This document shows, piece by piece, positions 1-9,083 of a stretch of DNA of 64,000 nt (within the stretch, counting starts at the first letter, position 1; each line of letters begins with the position of its first letter). The stretch is from Isochrysis galbana (Eukaryota > Haptophyta > Isochrysidales > Isochrysidaceae). The DNA lies in assembly GCA_018136815.1 (NCBI GenBank), contig CM030932.1:6672915-6736914 (forward strand), in the 5' to 3' direction. A program made the position numbers and the translations under genes. The notes under the pieces are model-generated. The model searched no databases. It saw only the letters and a list, made by a program, of their open reading frames with translations, and had not been told where the DNA came from.

Positions 1-185
1 GGCCGCGGCGTCCGTCGCCGCAATCCGACACCCCACTTCTCCGAGTTTCTTCGTCAATCCCGTCCTCTGAGCCCGTCTCCACGTCGTCGATATCCGAGTC
101 TTCTTCTATTCGTCCTACGTCGCCGCGGCCACCGGTCGCAGCCTCCAAGCACTGCCTGCCTCTCGATACCACTGCCACCGCCATC

Positions 186-3100
186 ATGCGCGTGGCAGCG
201 ATCAATGCGTCCGCGATCCAGTCCTTCGATTCCTCTCGAAACAACTCCGATGTCGGCACCCGCGATGATACCCCGTCACCCGCTCTCCACGCTCTCGCCT
301 CTCTTCGTGCACGAGCGAGCGGCTCTGCGGTGGTATTACCTCGGCACCTCACGGAGGCAGCCCAAGAGCTCCGCCGGCCGCGCAGTGGCACCTTAGCCTC
401 GCCTGCCGCCGCGCTACCCAAGCACTTCGATGAGCTTTGCGCTGAGCTCACGAAGACGAGTCAACAAGTCCAAGACGGGCTGACTTCTGGCTGTCACGCC
501 CCACGAGTTCTCGTCGTTGGTGAGACTAGCGGCGTCGTCTCCTCCATGTTCCTACTCGCCGGAGCTGATGTAGCTACGTGCGATTTGTATCCTTCCGAGA
601 TTGACTACGTGCCCCACTTCCAAGGCGACGCGCTTCATGTCCAAAACCTAGGTTGGGACCTAGTCATCGCCCACCCGCCCTGCACGTACCTCTCCGCCGT
701 CAGCAGTCAATGGCTCTCCCAAGAACCCGGACGTCGTGCCGCTCTTGAGTCGGCCGCCCGCGTCTTCAAGTCAATGGCCTCCGCCACTGCTCCGTTTGTA
801 GCGGTTGAGAACCCTCGGATGCATGCGGAAGCTCGCCGTTTAGTCGGGGGGTTGACCCCGACCCAATTCGTCCAACCCTGGGAGCACGGCACTGGACACC
901 AGAAAGCCACCGGGTTGTACCTCACCAAAGGGCTGCCGCCTCTCCAGCCAACCTGCGTCGTGGATGGCCGTGAGTCGGCCATGGCTAACCTCTCTCCTTC
1001 ACCGCACCGTGGCGCTCTTCGCAGCCGCACCTACGTCGGTGTAGCTGGAGCGATGGCGACCCATTGGATGCCTGTTCTTCTTCGACATTTGAGCCAACAG
1101 GGAGACCAGCCATCGACGAAGAAACTGTCCGCGTTGGAGCTACTCGCTTGCGCGCGGCGCAGCCTATCGGACCGGCCTTCCCTTAGCTCGACTGAGGCTA
1201 CCGCATACGAGCCGTGGTCGGCTCTTCATCGTTATGAGAGGGGGAGGGAATCTAGTGAAGTTTCTTCCGACCCCGTTGTTTCCCGTCCAGCTACTCCCGA
1301 GTCAGACAACCACGAAGACCAAAAAGAAACCCACGATAACCACGACAACGACACGCCACTCTACGCCTCCGAGTCTACTCTCCACGACCCATTCTCTCCA
1401 TGGACCGCCCCGCCTCCGGCACGCGCGAGCTCGCCGCGTCCGACGACGCCGACGACTCTCCGGAAGCGGCGCCAACAATGGCAATCATTCGGAGTGAACG
1501 GGGACCAGAAATGGTCCAACGTCACGCTCGAAACCGCTGACGAAATAAGAGCGCAAGCTCTAACCGGACGAGGCGCCGACGAGGAATCCGACCTCGCCGC
1601 TGCCGTCCGAGCGCCGATCGAGTTCGTGGAAGCCAAAGGCATCCGCGCCGAAGAGCTAGCCTCATTAGTTCGAAGACCCAAGACAGAAGCCCAAGCTCGT
1701 CTCGAGAAAGACTGGGAAAAGATGTCCGACCACCCGAGGCACCCCACCGACAAGAGAGGCCTGGGATACACTAGTCCCAAGCTATCACCCTGCACCGCTA
1801 CCAACGAGGACGACGCCTCTAGACCCTCTGCCACGATAGCGGCAGTCGGATTACCCGAAGAGACGACGATCACCATGACGACGAATTCACCCGAGCAACC
1901 ACGCTGTCGACCAACCCCGTCCCCGTCCGACACCATCGCACACGTGACCGCGCACCGACCGGATAGCGTCGTGGATACCCTACCATCTGCCTACCCAAGG
2001 CATTGCCTATATGTTCGAGACCTAGTGGTCTGCCGCTCCGGCGAGGCTACCGGCAAAGAAGGAGTTATCTTAGCCGACTCCGCTCTCACGGTCAACAGCA
2101 CACTCGCTGACACCGGAGCTGGCCCGTCGGTCGTGACCACTTCCCTCTTGTCCAGCCTACCCAAAGACGCATGCGTCGAGCGGCTGCCACAAGCCGTAGT
2201 GACACCGCTTCACGGTCCGGACGGCCTGCCTCTTATCACGCGAGGCAAGGCTCGAATCGTCTTCTCCGTCGGTGGATTTCTCTTTCGTCATACGTTCATG
2301 GTGATTGAAGGCAACCCGATGCTGCTGCTCGGGAACGACTTCTTAGCCACGCACGCCGCTTCGATTCAGCTCGCCTCCGACGGCGCGGACGGCTCTATCA
2401 CCCTCGGTGCTCCATCCACGGTGGCTCCTCTTGAGGTTAATGGCAGTCCAAGCCCCGACGCTCCGCCGATCTTTCGCGTCTCGACGTCACCGATAGCGGT
2501 GGTCCCTGTCAGCATGACTTGTGCACAGGTCTGTCCGACCTCCGCGAACCCAATCACGACTGACTTCTTCCGAGGGCCGCAGGCCACCAAAAACGACAAC
2601 CAGCTAGTCACCGAGCCTCTCTTCAGCACGGCCGATGAGTTTGCCGCCAAAGCGCCGGCATCATGTGGCTCCGAGTACCTCCTATACACCCACGAACCTA
2701 TCACGATCCCGGCCTATCATCGGGCAACGTTTCACGTCCGAATTCCGCTAGCTCTTCGAGAACACGAAGACTGCGCCATGCTCGTGGACCGACTCCCTAC
2801 GCGTGAAACGATCGATAGCTCTCCTCTCGTCATTCCCCAAGTAGAGAGGTCGAACTCCGACCACACCATCGCGGTTACGGTGGTCAACACTGACCCCAAA
2901 CCTCTACACCTTCCGTCGTTCCATCCTGTAGCTTCGCTACAGGTTCGATTCAAAATTCACGCTGGAACATATCGCCGCGTCGGGGCCGTTAACTCGCCGG
3001 ATGTGATTGAGTCGCTCGACGAGGACCAGCGTAAGCTCCTCGAGGCAGCCAAGATCGACCCCGAAGGCCGTCTCTCGATGCCCCAACGTGAACAAGTTCG

Positions 3101-6100
3101 TCGTCTACTGGCCCGACGTATCGCTGCTTTCGCAATTGACCCGACCAACCCGAATCACACTCACGTGATGGAGGTAGAGCTACCGCTCAACCCCGGAGCC
3201 GAAGCTCACCGCCACGCACCGTCTAGAGTTGGACGAGAGGGTGAGAAGATCATAGAGGACGAAGTTTGCAAGATGGAGTCCGCGGGCATCATTAGGAAAT
3301 CAAATTCGTCGTGGGCCTCTCGAGTCGTGCTAGTCACTAAGAAGGATGGCTCCGTACGTTTCTGCGTAGATTATCGCGACGTCAACTCCAAGCTTCGTCT
3401 AGAGGACAGCCCTCTTCCCCTCACGGTAGAAGCCATCGACCGATTGTCGTCCGGCCAAGGCAACCTTGATTCTCTATTCCTTTGCACCCTGGACCTGGCA
3501 TCTGGTTTCTGGGGTATACCGATCAAAGAGTCCGATAAACATATCACCGCGTTCACTACTCATCGCGGCAAGTACGAGTTCAATTACTTGCCTTTTGGTG
3601 TTCAATCCGGTCCCTCGTATATGTGCCGCCTCATGGACGCCGTTCTCGGTGGGCTGGCATGGGAGACTTGTATGCCATACTTGGATGATGTCGGCGCCTG
3701 GTCGACAGGCGTAGGTGACTCGCTGCAGGCCAGGGAAGAGTCGTCATTCCAACAAATGTTACACCGTCTTGATCTTGTCTTGGAACGTCTCATCTGGGCG
3801 GGCCTCACTTGCAAGATGTCGAAATGCGTTTTCTTTGCCACCTCGGCTGAATATCTCGGCCACGTTGTTTCGCGTGAAGGTCTTCGGATGGATCCCAAGA
3901 AAGTGGAAGCCGTCTCGAAAATCGACCCTACCCAAATCAACTCTATCGAAGCCGTCCGTTCTTTCCTTGGACTGTGCTCGTACTACCGCCGTTTTATACG
4001 CCGTTTTGCGATCCGTGCAGCGCCGTTAACCGCTCTCACGCGGAAAGGGTGCGATGTCCCGGTCGAGTCGCAAACAGAAGCCTGTCGCCAGGCTATCGAA
4101 GATCTCAAGCAAGCTATCTGTGAAGAACCCGTACTCGCACCTCCTCGAGACGACCGTCCTTTCCTCGTTAAGACCGACGGTGCTAGCAAGCTAGGCATCG
4201 CCGGCGTCCTTGCTCAGAAAGACGACGAAGGGAGAGAGCGCGTTGTTGCATACTACGGTCGTAGTTTGAGTCCGGCTGAGCGCCATTGGACAGTTACTGA
4301 AATCGAACTTCTAGCAGCGCTAGAATCGATCCGAAATTGGAGGCCTTATCTTTGGGGTCGCCACTTCACCCTCGTCGTAGACCATTCAGCTTTGCGCTGG
4401 CTTCACACGATGAAAGATCAAGTCACCGGTGGTCCAGCCTCGCGCCTCATGCGATGGGTCCTGAAGCTAGCCGAATATCGATTCGACGTCGTGCACAAAC
4501 CTGGAGTCACTCACTGGGACGCCGACGGCTTATCCCGCCTAGTTGCTCTCGAGCCCGATCACGATCCTCTCCATCTCGAGGAGAGTGACGTCCATTCTTT
4601 CGATTCTTCCGAAATTCACGACATAGTTGCCGCCGCGGTTACTTCATCCACCCTCACCGCTCGCCGCCAACAAGCAAACGATAGGCTCGCTCGTCAAGCA
4701 TCGGAATCTTCGGAGTCGATTACCTCCTCGTATCTCGATGTGGGCGTGCCTCATGCCGACGAATTGCGTCAAGCGCTCTCTACCGACGAGTTCGCTAGCT
4801 CGATCATTTCTGAACTCGAGTCGATCCTTCCGAAAGCTTCCTCTTCGATCGACTCTAGCTCGTCGTCGAAGAAGAGGTCCCGATTCCTGCTTCGCGATGG
4901 CCTACTCTACTACCGCTCCTCAGAGGCGGAAGAGGCTCCTCTTCGTTTATACATTCCGGAGTCCCTTCGTGACACGTACCTCCGCGCCTACCATGACCAC
5001 CTTGGTCACCCAGGTGCGACAAGGATGACTACCCTACTTCGTTCTCGAGTTTACTGGCCTGGCCTATCCGCCTCTGTATCGGAGTACGTTCGAGAGTGCC
5101 ATGAATGCACTCTTGGCAAACCGTTACCGCGACCGCTCGCCCATCCATCCGGTCTTTCTATCGGATCCTATCCTTTCGACGTCGTCTATTGCGATATTCT
5201 TTCGATGGCTCCCACCCACGATTTCGTATCCGGCCGCTCCGGTTTTGATAAGCTGATTGTTTTCGTCGATTCTCTCTCTCGTTGGATTGAAGCTGAGCCT
5301 TGCAACGGTAACCCCTCGTCCGCAAAATGTCTGGACGTCTTCATGCGTCTCATCGTATCTCGTTATGGAGTCCCTCGCCAACTTCGAACCGACGCCGGCT
5401 CGAATCTTTGCTCTCGGTTAGTGGACCTAATTCTCAAAGCGACTGGCACGGACTTGAGCACTACTGAAGCCTATCGCCACGAAGGCGTAGGGCTAGTGGA
5501 AAGAGCTCAACAAACTCTCCTCACGATGACTCGAGTCTCCAATGAAGGCGGCGCCCATTGGGTCGACCACCTTCCGTTTCTTCTCATGTCTATGCGAGCG
5601 ACCGCCGGTCGCGTCGTACCCAAGTCACCCGCGGCTATCTTGTTTGGTCGGGAGCTTCGTCTTCCAGCTCAACTTGCTGACCCTGCTCCTGTTCTCGAGT
5701 TGCTTCCATCTAGGCCTCCGTCCGATGCCGTCATTTACGCCACCGAGCTCAATAAGAAGCTTCTCGAGTCGTGGCGTTCCGCCCTCGAAAGTACTCAAGA
5801 ATCCCAACGCGAATCGATGCGCTCCGCCTCTCAAAAGTCTAAACTCGGTGTCACCTTCAAACCAGGAGACAGAGTTTGTCGTCGAATCCCTGGCCACGCC
5901 AACAAACTTCAATATCTCTACTCCGGTCCCTACCGAGTAGAAGAAGCCATCTCGGCCACTCGCTACCGTCTACGCGATCTCGAAAATCGTCAAGTCAAGG
6001 ATGAAGTTCACATTTCCAATCTTCGTCCGTACTTCACCGTCACCGATTCGTCTCCGCTCGCTGAAGATGAGTACTTGGTCGAAGAGTTACTCGATCGCAA

Positions 6101-6395
6101 GGGCGATGGAGTTTCATTCAAGTATCTCGTCAAATGGCGCGGCTATCCTCGTTCTGAAGCTACTTGGGAGTCTCGAATTGAGTTGCTTCGGCGTTGTGCT
6201 GATCTAGTTGAGTCGTACGACACCACTTTCGACCGCCGTCCGGTTCAACCCCAAGCTCACTCCGCTGTAGACTCCTCTTCAAGTCCAAGCTCAAGTTCCC
6301 AATCCAATCAAGTTATTCCACGTCGAATTCAAGAGACAAGTCGTACTCCTCCTGATCTGCCTTCGAGTCGTACTCGTTCTCGTTCACAATCGTAG
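186..6395 (+). CDS. Gypsy polyprotein with methyltransferase-like domain, protease, RT, RNase H, integrase and chromodomain
   Basis: Residues are counted from the ATG at 186. The frame is open back to base 3, so the true start may be upstream. Order: a phage-type methyltransferase-like domain (about 107-300); a charged low-complexity linker; an aspartic protease with DTGA at 642-645; reverse transcriptase (about 1020-1200) with the YLDD box near 1165; RNase H (about 1325-1440); an H2C2 zinc-binding segment with HECTLGK near 1640; the integrase core with its acidic residues in the VYCDIL, RTDAGSN and GLVERAQ segments (about 1665-1820); and a chromodomain (about 1962-2012, YLVEELLDRK through YLVKWRGYP). 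In this family the chromodomain steers integration to chromatin marks. No gag capsid or zinc knuckle is recognisable in the visible part. Typical gypsy pol frames lack the first domain. Confidence 0.93.
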   Translation: MRVAAINASAIQSFDSSRNNSDVGTRDDTPSPALHALASLRARASGSAVVLPRHLTEAAQELRRPRSGTLASPAAALPKHFDELCAELTKTSQQVQDGLTSGCHAPRVLVVGETSGVVSSMFLLAGADVATCDLYPSEIDYVPHFQGDALHVQNLGWDLVIAHPPCTYLSAVSSQWLSQEPGRRAALESAARVFKSMASATAPFVAVENPRMHAEARRLVGGLTPTQFVQPWEHGTGHQKATGLYLTKGLPPLQPTCVVDGRESAMANLSPSPHRGALRSRTYVGVAGAMATHWMPVLLRHLSQQGDQPSTKKLSALELLACARRSLSDRPSLSSTEATAYEPWSALHRYERGRESSEVSSDPVVSRPATPESDNHEDQKETHDNHDNDTPLYASESTLHDPFSPWTAPPPARASSPRPTTPTTLRKRRQQWQSFGVNGDQKWSNVTLETADEIRAQALTGRGADEESDLAAAVRAPIEFVEAKGIRAEELASLVRRPKTEAQARLEKDWEKMSDHPRHPTDKRGLGYTSPKLSPCTATNEDDASRPSATIAAVGLPEETTITMTTNSPEQPRCRPTPSPSDTIAHVTAHRPDSVVDTLPSAYPRHCLYVRDLVVCRSGEATGKEGVILADSALTVNSTLADTGAGPSVVTTSLLSSLPKDACVERLPQAVVTPLHGPDGLPLITRGKARIVFSVGGFLFRHTFMVIEGNPMLLLGNDFLATHAASIQLASDGADGSITLGAPSTVAPLEVNGSPSPDAPPIFRVSTSPIAVVPVSMTCAQVCPTSANPITTDFFRGPQATKNDNQLVTEPLFSTADEFAAKAPASCGSEYLLYTHEPITIPAYHRATFHVRIPLALREHEDCAMLVDRLPTRETIDSSPLVIPQVERSNSDHTIAVTVVNTDPKPLHLPSFHPVASLQVRFKIHAGTYRRVGAVNSPDVIESLDEDQRKLLEAAKIDPEGRLSMPQREQVRRLLARRIAAFAIDPTNPNHTHVMEVELPLNPGAEAHRHAPSRVGREGEKIIEDEVCKMESAGIIRKSNSSWASRVVLVTKKDGSVRFCVDYRDVNSKLRLEDSPLPLTVEAIDRLSSGQGNLDSLFLCTLDLASGFWGIPIKESDKHITAFTTHRGKYEFNYLPFGVQSGPSYMCRLMDAVLGGLAWETCMPYLDDVGAWSTGVGDSLQAREESSFQQMLHRLDLVLERLIWAGLTCKMSKCVFFATSAEYLGHVVSREGLRMDPKKVEAVSKIDPTQINSIEAVRSFLGLCSYYRRFIRRFAIRAAPLTALTRKGCDVPVESQTEACRQAIEDLKQAICEEPVLAPPRDDRPFLVKTDGASKLGIAGVLAQKDDEGRERVVAYYGRSLSPAERHWTVTEIELLAALESIRNWRPYLWGRHFTLVVDHSALRWLHTMKDQVTGGPASRLMRWVLKLAEYRFDVVHKPGVTHWDADGLSRLVALEPDHDPLHLEESDVHSFDSSEIHDIVAAAVTSSTLTARRQQANDRLARQASESSESITSSYLDVGVPHADELRQALSTDEFASSIISELESILPKASSSIDSSSSSKKRSRFLLRDGLLYYRSSEAEEAPLRLYIPESLRDTYLRAYHDHLGHPGATRMTTLLRSRVYWPGLSASVSEYVRECHECTLGKPLPRPLAHPSGLSIGSYPFDVVYCDILSMAPTHDFVSGRSGFDKLIVFVDSLSRWIEAEPCNGNPSSAKCLDVFMRLIVSRYGVPRQLRTDAGSNLCSRLVDLILKATGTDLSTTEAYRHEGVGLVERAQQTLLTMTRVSNEGGAHWVDHLPFLLMSMRATAGRVVPKSPAAILFGRELRLPAQLADPAPVLELLPSRPPSDAVIYATELNKKLLESWRSALESTQESQRESMRSASQKSKLGVTFKPGDRVCRRIPGHANKLQYLYSGPYRVEEAISATRYRLRDLENRQVKDEVHISNLRPYFTVTDSSPLAEDEYLVEELLDRKGDGVSFKYLVKWRGYPRSEATWESRIELLRRCADLVESYDTTFDRRPVQPQAHSAVDSSSSPSSSSQSNQVIPRRIQETSRTPPDLPSSRTRSRSQS
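504..1085 (+). other. Phage-type DNA methyltransferase-like domain inside the gypsy polyprotein
   Basis: Residues about 107-300 follow the whole pattern of the phage and bacterial proteins usually annotated as DNA cytosine methyltransferase-like. These are a glycine-containing nucleotide-binding segment (RVLVVGETSGVVSS), an acidic CDLYPSE segment, QGD, then GWDLVIAHPPCTYLS carrying the Pro-Cys catalytic-type motif. They are followed by VAVENP (the ENV-like motif), QPWEHGTGHQKATGLYL, and a C-terminal RSRTYVGVAGAMA block that in the phage family reads RSRTFxGIAxAMA. Both key elements (PPC near 164-166, EN near 208-209) are kept, so the fold and possibly S-adenosylmethionine binding are plausible. 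Target base and activity are not shown by sequence. The match covers the full length of the family, which makes chance or a generic Rossmann fold unlikely. Confidence 0.85.
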
Positions 6396-6652
6396 CGCTA
6401 AGTCGACCGGAAGTGGATGATTAGCGTCGCGTCAGCGCCTGACCCAGCGCAACTGCCCGAGCAAAACTCCTGTAAAAGGGAGAACGTGGTAGGACGTGAC
6501 GTACGAAATCGGGGGCCGCCGCGCTAAGCTGCCGATTTTGTGCTCGCTTTGGATCCATGGGTTAATCCTCCTCCTCTAGGTCTCTCGTCTCGTATGGTTA
6601 AATGAACTCTCTTGGCTCGACATCGGGAGACGTCTCGATTTAAGTCGGGGGG

Positions 6653-6919
6653 TGTTGTATTCCTGCCCATCTGAAGGCTGTAGGCATGAATATTCGTGTA
6701 AGGTACGCGCTCACAATTACAATTGAACAGTTCCCCGTGTTGCCACTGACGCACAAGACACACAGATTCGGATTCCCCATGGTCTCAAGTCCAGGTTTGC
6801 AGGTTTTGGTCTCGAAATTTGCGATTCGAATTTTGTTTTTGCTGTTACTATAATTGTTGGCTCGTTTAAGGTAATAAACCGGCATGACTTCGACTTCTCG
6901 TTCTGCAGTCGCTCTGCGA

Positions 6920-6955
<36 letters not shown>

Positions 6956-7740
6956 CCGCCTCTCCTCGGCCGACGGCAAGAAGATTCGTCCAAAACATTC
7001 TCCGGTCCCAAGATATCTCGTGGGGGGTCTCTCCGCGCTCCGCGAGGGAAAGGACGCGATCTCGCTCCGAGATCGGCCTCGCGCCCTCCCACGCTGCCCC
7101 GCCGTGCCCTCGGTCCCTCGCCCCCCCCCCGCGGCAGGTTCTTTCCCTCGGCGTGCCGTCCGTCGCCTCTGGCCGTTATATTAATCCCCCCCCCCGCGCG
7201 AGGTTCTCTTCTCCCCCGCGCGCGGTTCGTTTCCTCCGGCCGTCGTTGTTCCCCCCCTCGCTTCGATTCCTCTCGCGGTTCCTTCGATGATTGCCTCCAT
7301 CTCGTCCGTTCTTCTTCGCGATCCTCGCGGAGGGGGCACCGACGTTTAATGTTAGTTTCGTCGCGGTTTCGATGAAAGAAAGGAAGAACGAATGGCACGC
7401 GCCTCGCGTCTCGCGTCTTGTTTCGTCGCCCCTTGCTCGTCGCTTGTCTAGAAGGTCTCTCCGCACATCGCCTTCTCCCCCCGCGCGAGTTTGGATCTCT
7501 CCTCGACCCTCCGCGTTGGCTTCAGCGGACGAGTTCCACTTTAACGATAGTTCGAACCCTTCGGTGGCGTAGTTATGCGCTCTCTTTCCGTATATCTTCG
7601 CGCATGACGAGCGATCGCGACTTCAGCCTTCGCCGCGCGGGGAGGGGTTTGTTTATCGTATGATTCCGGAGTGTTTACGTTAGTTTTCTGAGCCCAAGGA
7701 CTTTGGTTTTTGGTTTCTTGTGAGTGATTTTTGTAGCAAC
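6653..7740 (+). repeat. 3' LTR of the gypsy element (family A), right end approximate
   Basis: A purine run (6646-6652, G-rich) directly precedes TGTTGTATTC at 6653. This is the usual polypurine tract plus TG start of a 3' LTR. The first 230 bp match a diverged fragment at 15470-15690. The LTR contains a (CT)n tract at 6922-6952 and long C runs. The end is inferred to lie before the gag-like ATG at 7937. I could not identify a primer-binding site with confidence. Confidence 0.75.
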
Positions 7741-7936
7741 TTCGTCGAGTCCCACCGTGTTCCCAAACGAGTCCCCCCGAGTTCCCGAGTCTATACCCCG
7801 AGTCAACGAGTCAATACAAGTCAAGCACGCGCCTGAGCCACCCCCAGTCGCCTGCCACCACCTCCCACAAGCCTCCTTTCGCACTTCCGCGCCCACCGTG
7901 CTCCGTGCGTGCGTCGTGCGTCGTGCGTCGATCACC

Positions 7937-8063
7937 ATGCCCGTAGTCACCCCCGAGGAAAGCTCCATGAGCTCCCCACAAGAACCGCGTTCCGCGCTAG
8001 CTGCCGGCGCGCCCTCGCAGGCAATCTCCAAGAGTGAGATCAGCCTTGCTCTGACACTTTCAT
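7937..8063 (+). mobile_element. Gag-like start of a second, broken gypsy internal region
   Basis: An ATG at 7937 opens a short frame beginning MPVVTPEESSMSSPQEPRS, which looks like the N-terminus of a gag protein. It follows the family A LTR at the distance of a leader. It breaks off near 8063 and no further pol sequence follows. The likely reading is that the LTR serves as 3' LTR of the left element and 5' LTR of a second, truncated copy. Broken. Confidence 0.4.
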
Positions 8064-8097
8064 GAGAGTGAGAGGGTAGATAGAGGACGGATGCTAC

Positions 8098-8217
8098 AAT
8101 AACGTATTTTTACTATTTGCGGTATGCATATTTTTTACATATTTGGGCACATTTTGTACATATTTCGACATATTTTTACTACATATTTGGGCACGATTTT
8201 GTACATATTTTTACCAA
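8098..8217. repeat. AT-rich direct repeat
   Basis: An AT-rich island in GC-rich surroundings contains two near-copies of a roughly 40-bp unit built on TACATATTTGGGCAC followed by TTTTGTACATATTT. No gene is supported here. Confidence 0.6.
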
Positions 8218-8404
8218 GGCCTATTGAGAGGCTCGGTTGGGATTGGGGTTGGGCTGCATGGCTCTGGCAGAGGGGGGGAGGGGATTGGCGGCGCGCGCTC
8301 GTAGTTGGCAAGTGGCAACGGGGGCGAGTCGCGAGTCGCGAGCGGCGAGCGAAAGAGATCTGGAGAAAAGGGAAAAAAAAGAGAAAAGAGAAAAGGAAAG
8401 AAAA

Positions 8405-8513
8405 CCCTACTGTATTTGGGGACTGTATTTCACTGTATTTGTACGAAGGCCAAATACAGACTGTGTTTACTGTATTTGCACTCTCCCCCACTGTATTTCC
8501 CATCTAGGCTCGC
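8405..8513 (-). repeat. AAAYACRGT word repeat, copy 1
   Basis: One copy of a dispersed family made of repeated 9-mers of the type AAATACAGT around a core that reads CTGTATTTGGCCTTCGT on the minus strand. It ends next to CCCATCTAGG. The related copies are at 26855-26985, 26990-27105 and 63610-63725. In this copy the repeated word is consistently the CAGT version. Confidence 0.7.
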
Positions 8514-8599
8514 GACTCGTTTCCAAAGAGGAAACGAGTTTCGCTCCGACAAAATATCAATTAGTATTATTATTATTAGGGTGGTGGTTGAGGGGGTGA

Positions 8600-8730
8600 G
8601 AGTCTGTGGTGTAGGCGATGGCCAGAAGCAGCGCCGTGAGCGCGATGGGACCCCCGTAGCTAGCATTGGTAGCGTGGTAGCCTGAATCTTCAAGAGTATT
8701 TTCAAGTAGAGTAGTGAGTTGGCAGTTCTT
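8600..8730 (+). repeat. Dispersed repeat, partner at 51140-51310
   Basis: The block around AGCGCGATGGGACCCCCGTA and TAGCCTGAATCTTC recurs at 51190-51300 with about 80 to 85 percent identity by eye. There the central 45 bp are duplicated in tandem. No coding signal is seen. From 8731 to 9083 the sequence is dominated by runs of C and then G (for example 8796-8812 and 8846-8860), which probably form the 5' flank of the next gene. Confidence 0.6.
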
Positions 8731-9083
8731 ATTTTCGACGTACTCGTAGAAGTCAGAAGTCAATTACTCCTACTCGGGTAAAGCTTGTTGAGGGCGCTCC
8801 CCCCCCCCCCCCCGCCCTCGTCTCCCCCCTTCCCCCCTCCCTTCCCCCCCCCCCCCCCCTCGATTAAACTCAAGCGATGGCGGGGGCGGGGGGGGAGGGG
8901 GGGGGCGGGGGGCTAGGGGGAGTGGGGGGGAAGGGGGGAAGGGCGGGGGGCGGCGGGGGGGGGGAGAGCCGCCATCGGCAGGCGCGAAAAGCTGCAGGCG
9001 GGTCCGCCGAGAGGCAGCGGGGGGAAGGGCCAGGGGGGGGGAAGGCAAAGAAAGTCCCAGAAGGCACGAGCGAGAGAGCGGCG

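Larger units (their letters stand above)
1..7740 (+). mobile_element. Ty3/gypsy chromovirus, left end outside the window
   Basis: This is an LTR retrotransposon of the Ty3/gypsy superfamily (order RT, RNase H, integrase, chromodomain). It looks whole in the part that is visible: one very long reading frame covers protease to chromodomain, followed by a polypurine tract and a 3' LTR. The 5' LTR and probably most of gag lie left of base 1, because the frame is open from base 3. The 3' LTR begins at 6653; its right end, about 7690-7740, is not firmly placed. The intact frame suggests a young insertion, but LTR-LTR divergence cannot be measured because only one LTR is in view. Related fossils of other copies lie at 15470, 20325, 37781 and 63855. 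Confidence 0.93.

Noticed and set aside
186-6395. Host cytosine methyltransferase gene at the left edge
   Set aside because: The domain is in the same uninterrupted frame as protease, RT, integrase and chromodomain, so it belongs to the retroelement.
8877-9083. Gly-rich N-terminal extension of the 9084 gene
   Set aside because: It is the translation of G runs; the ATG at 9084 gives a proper signal-peptide start.
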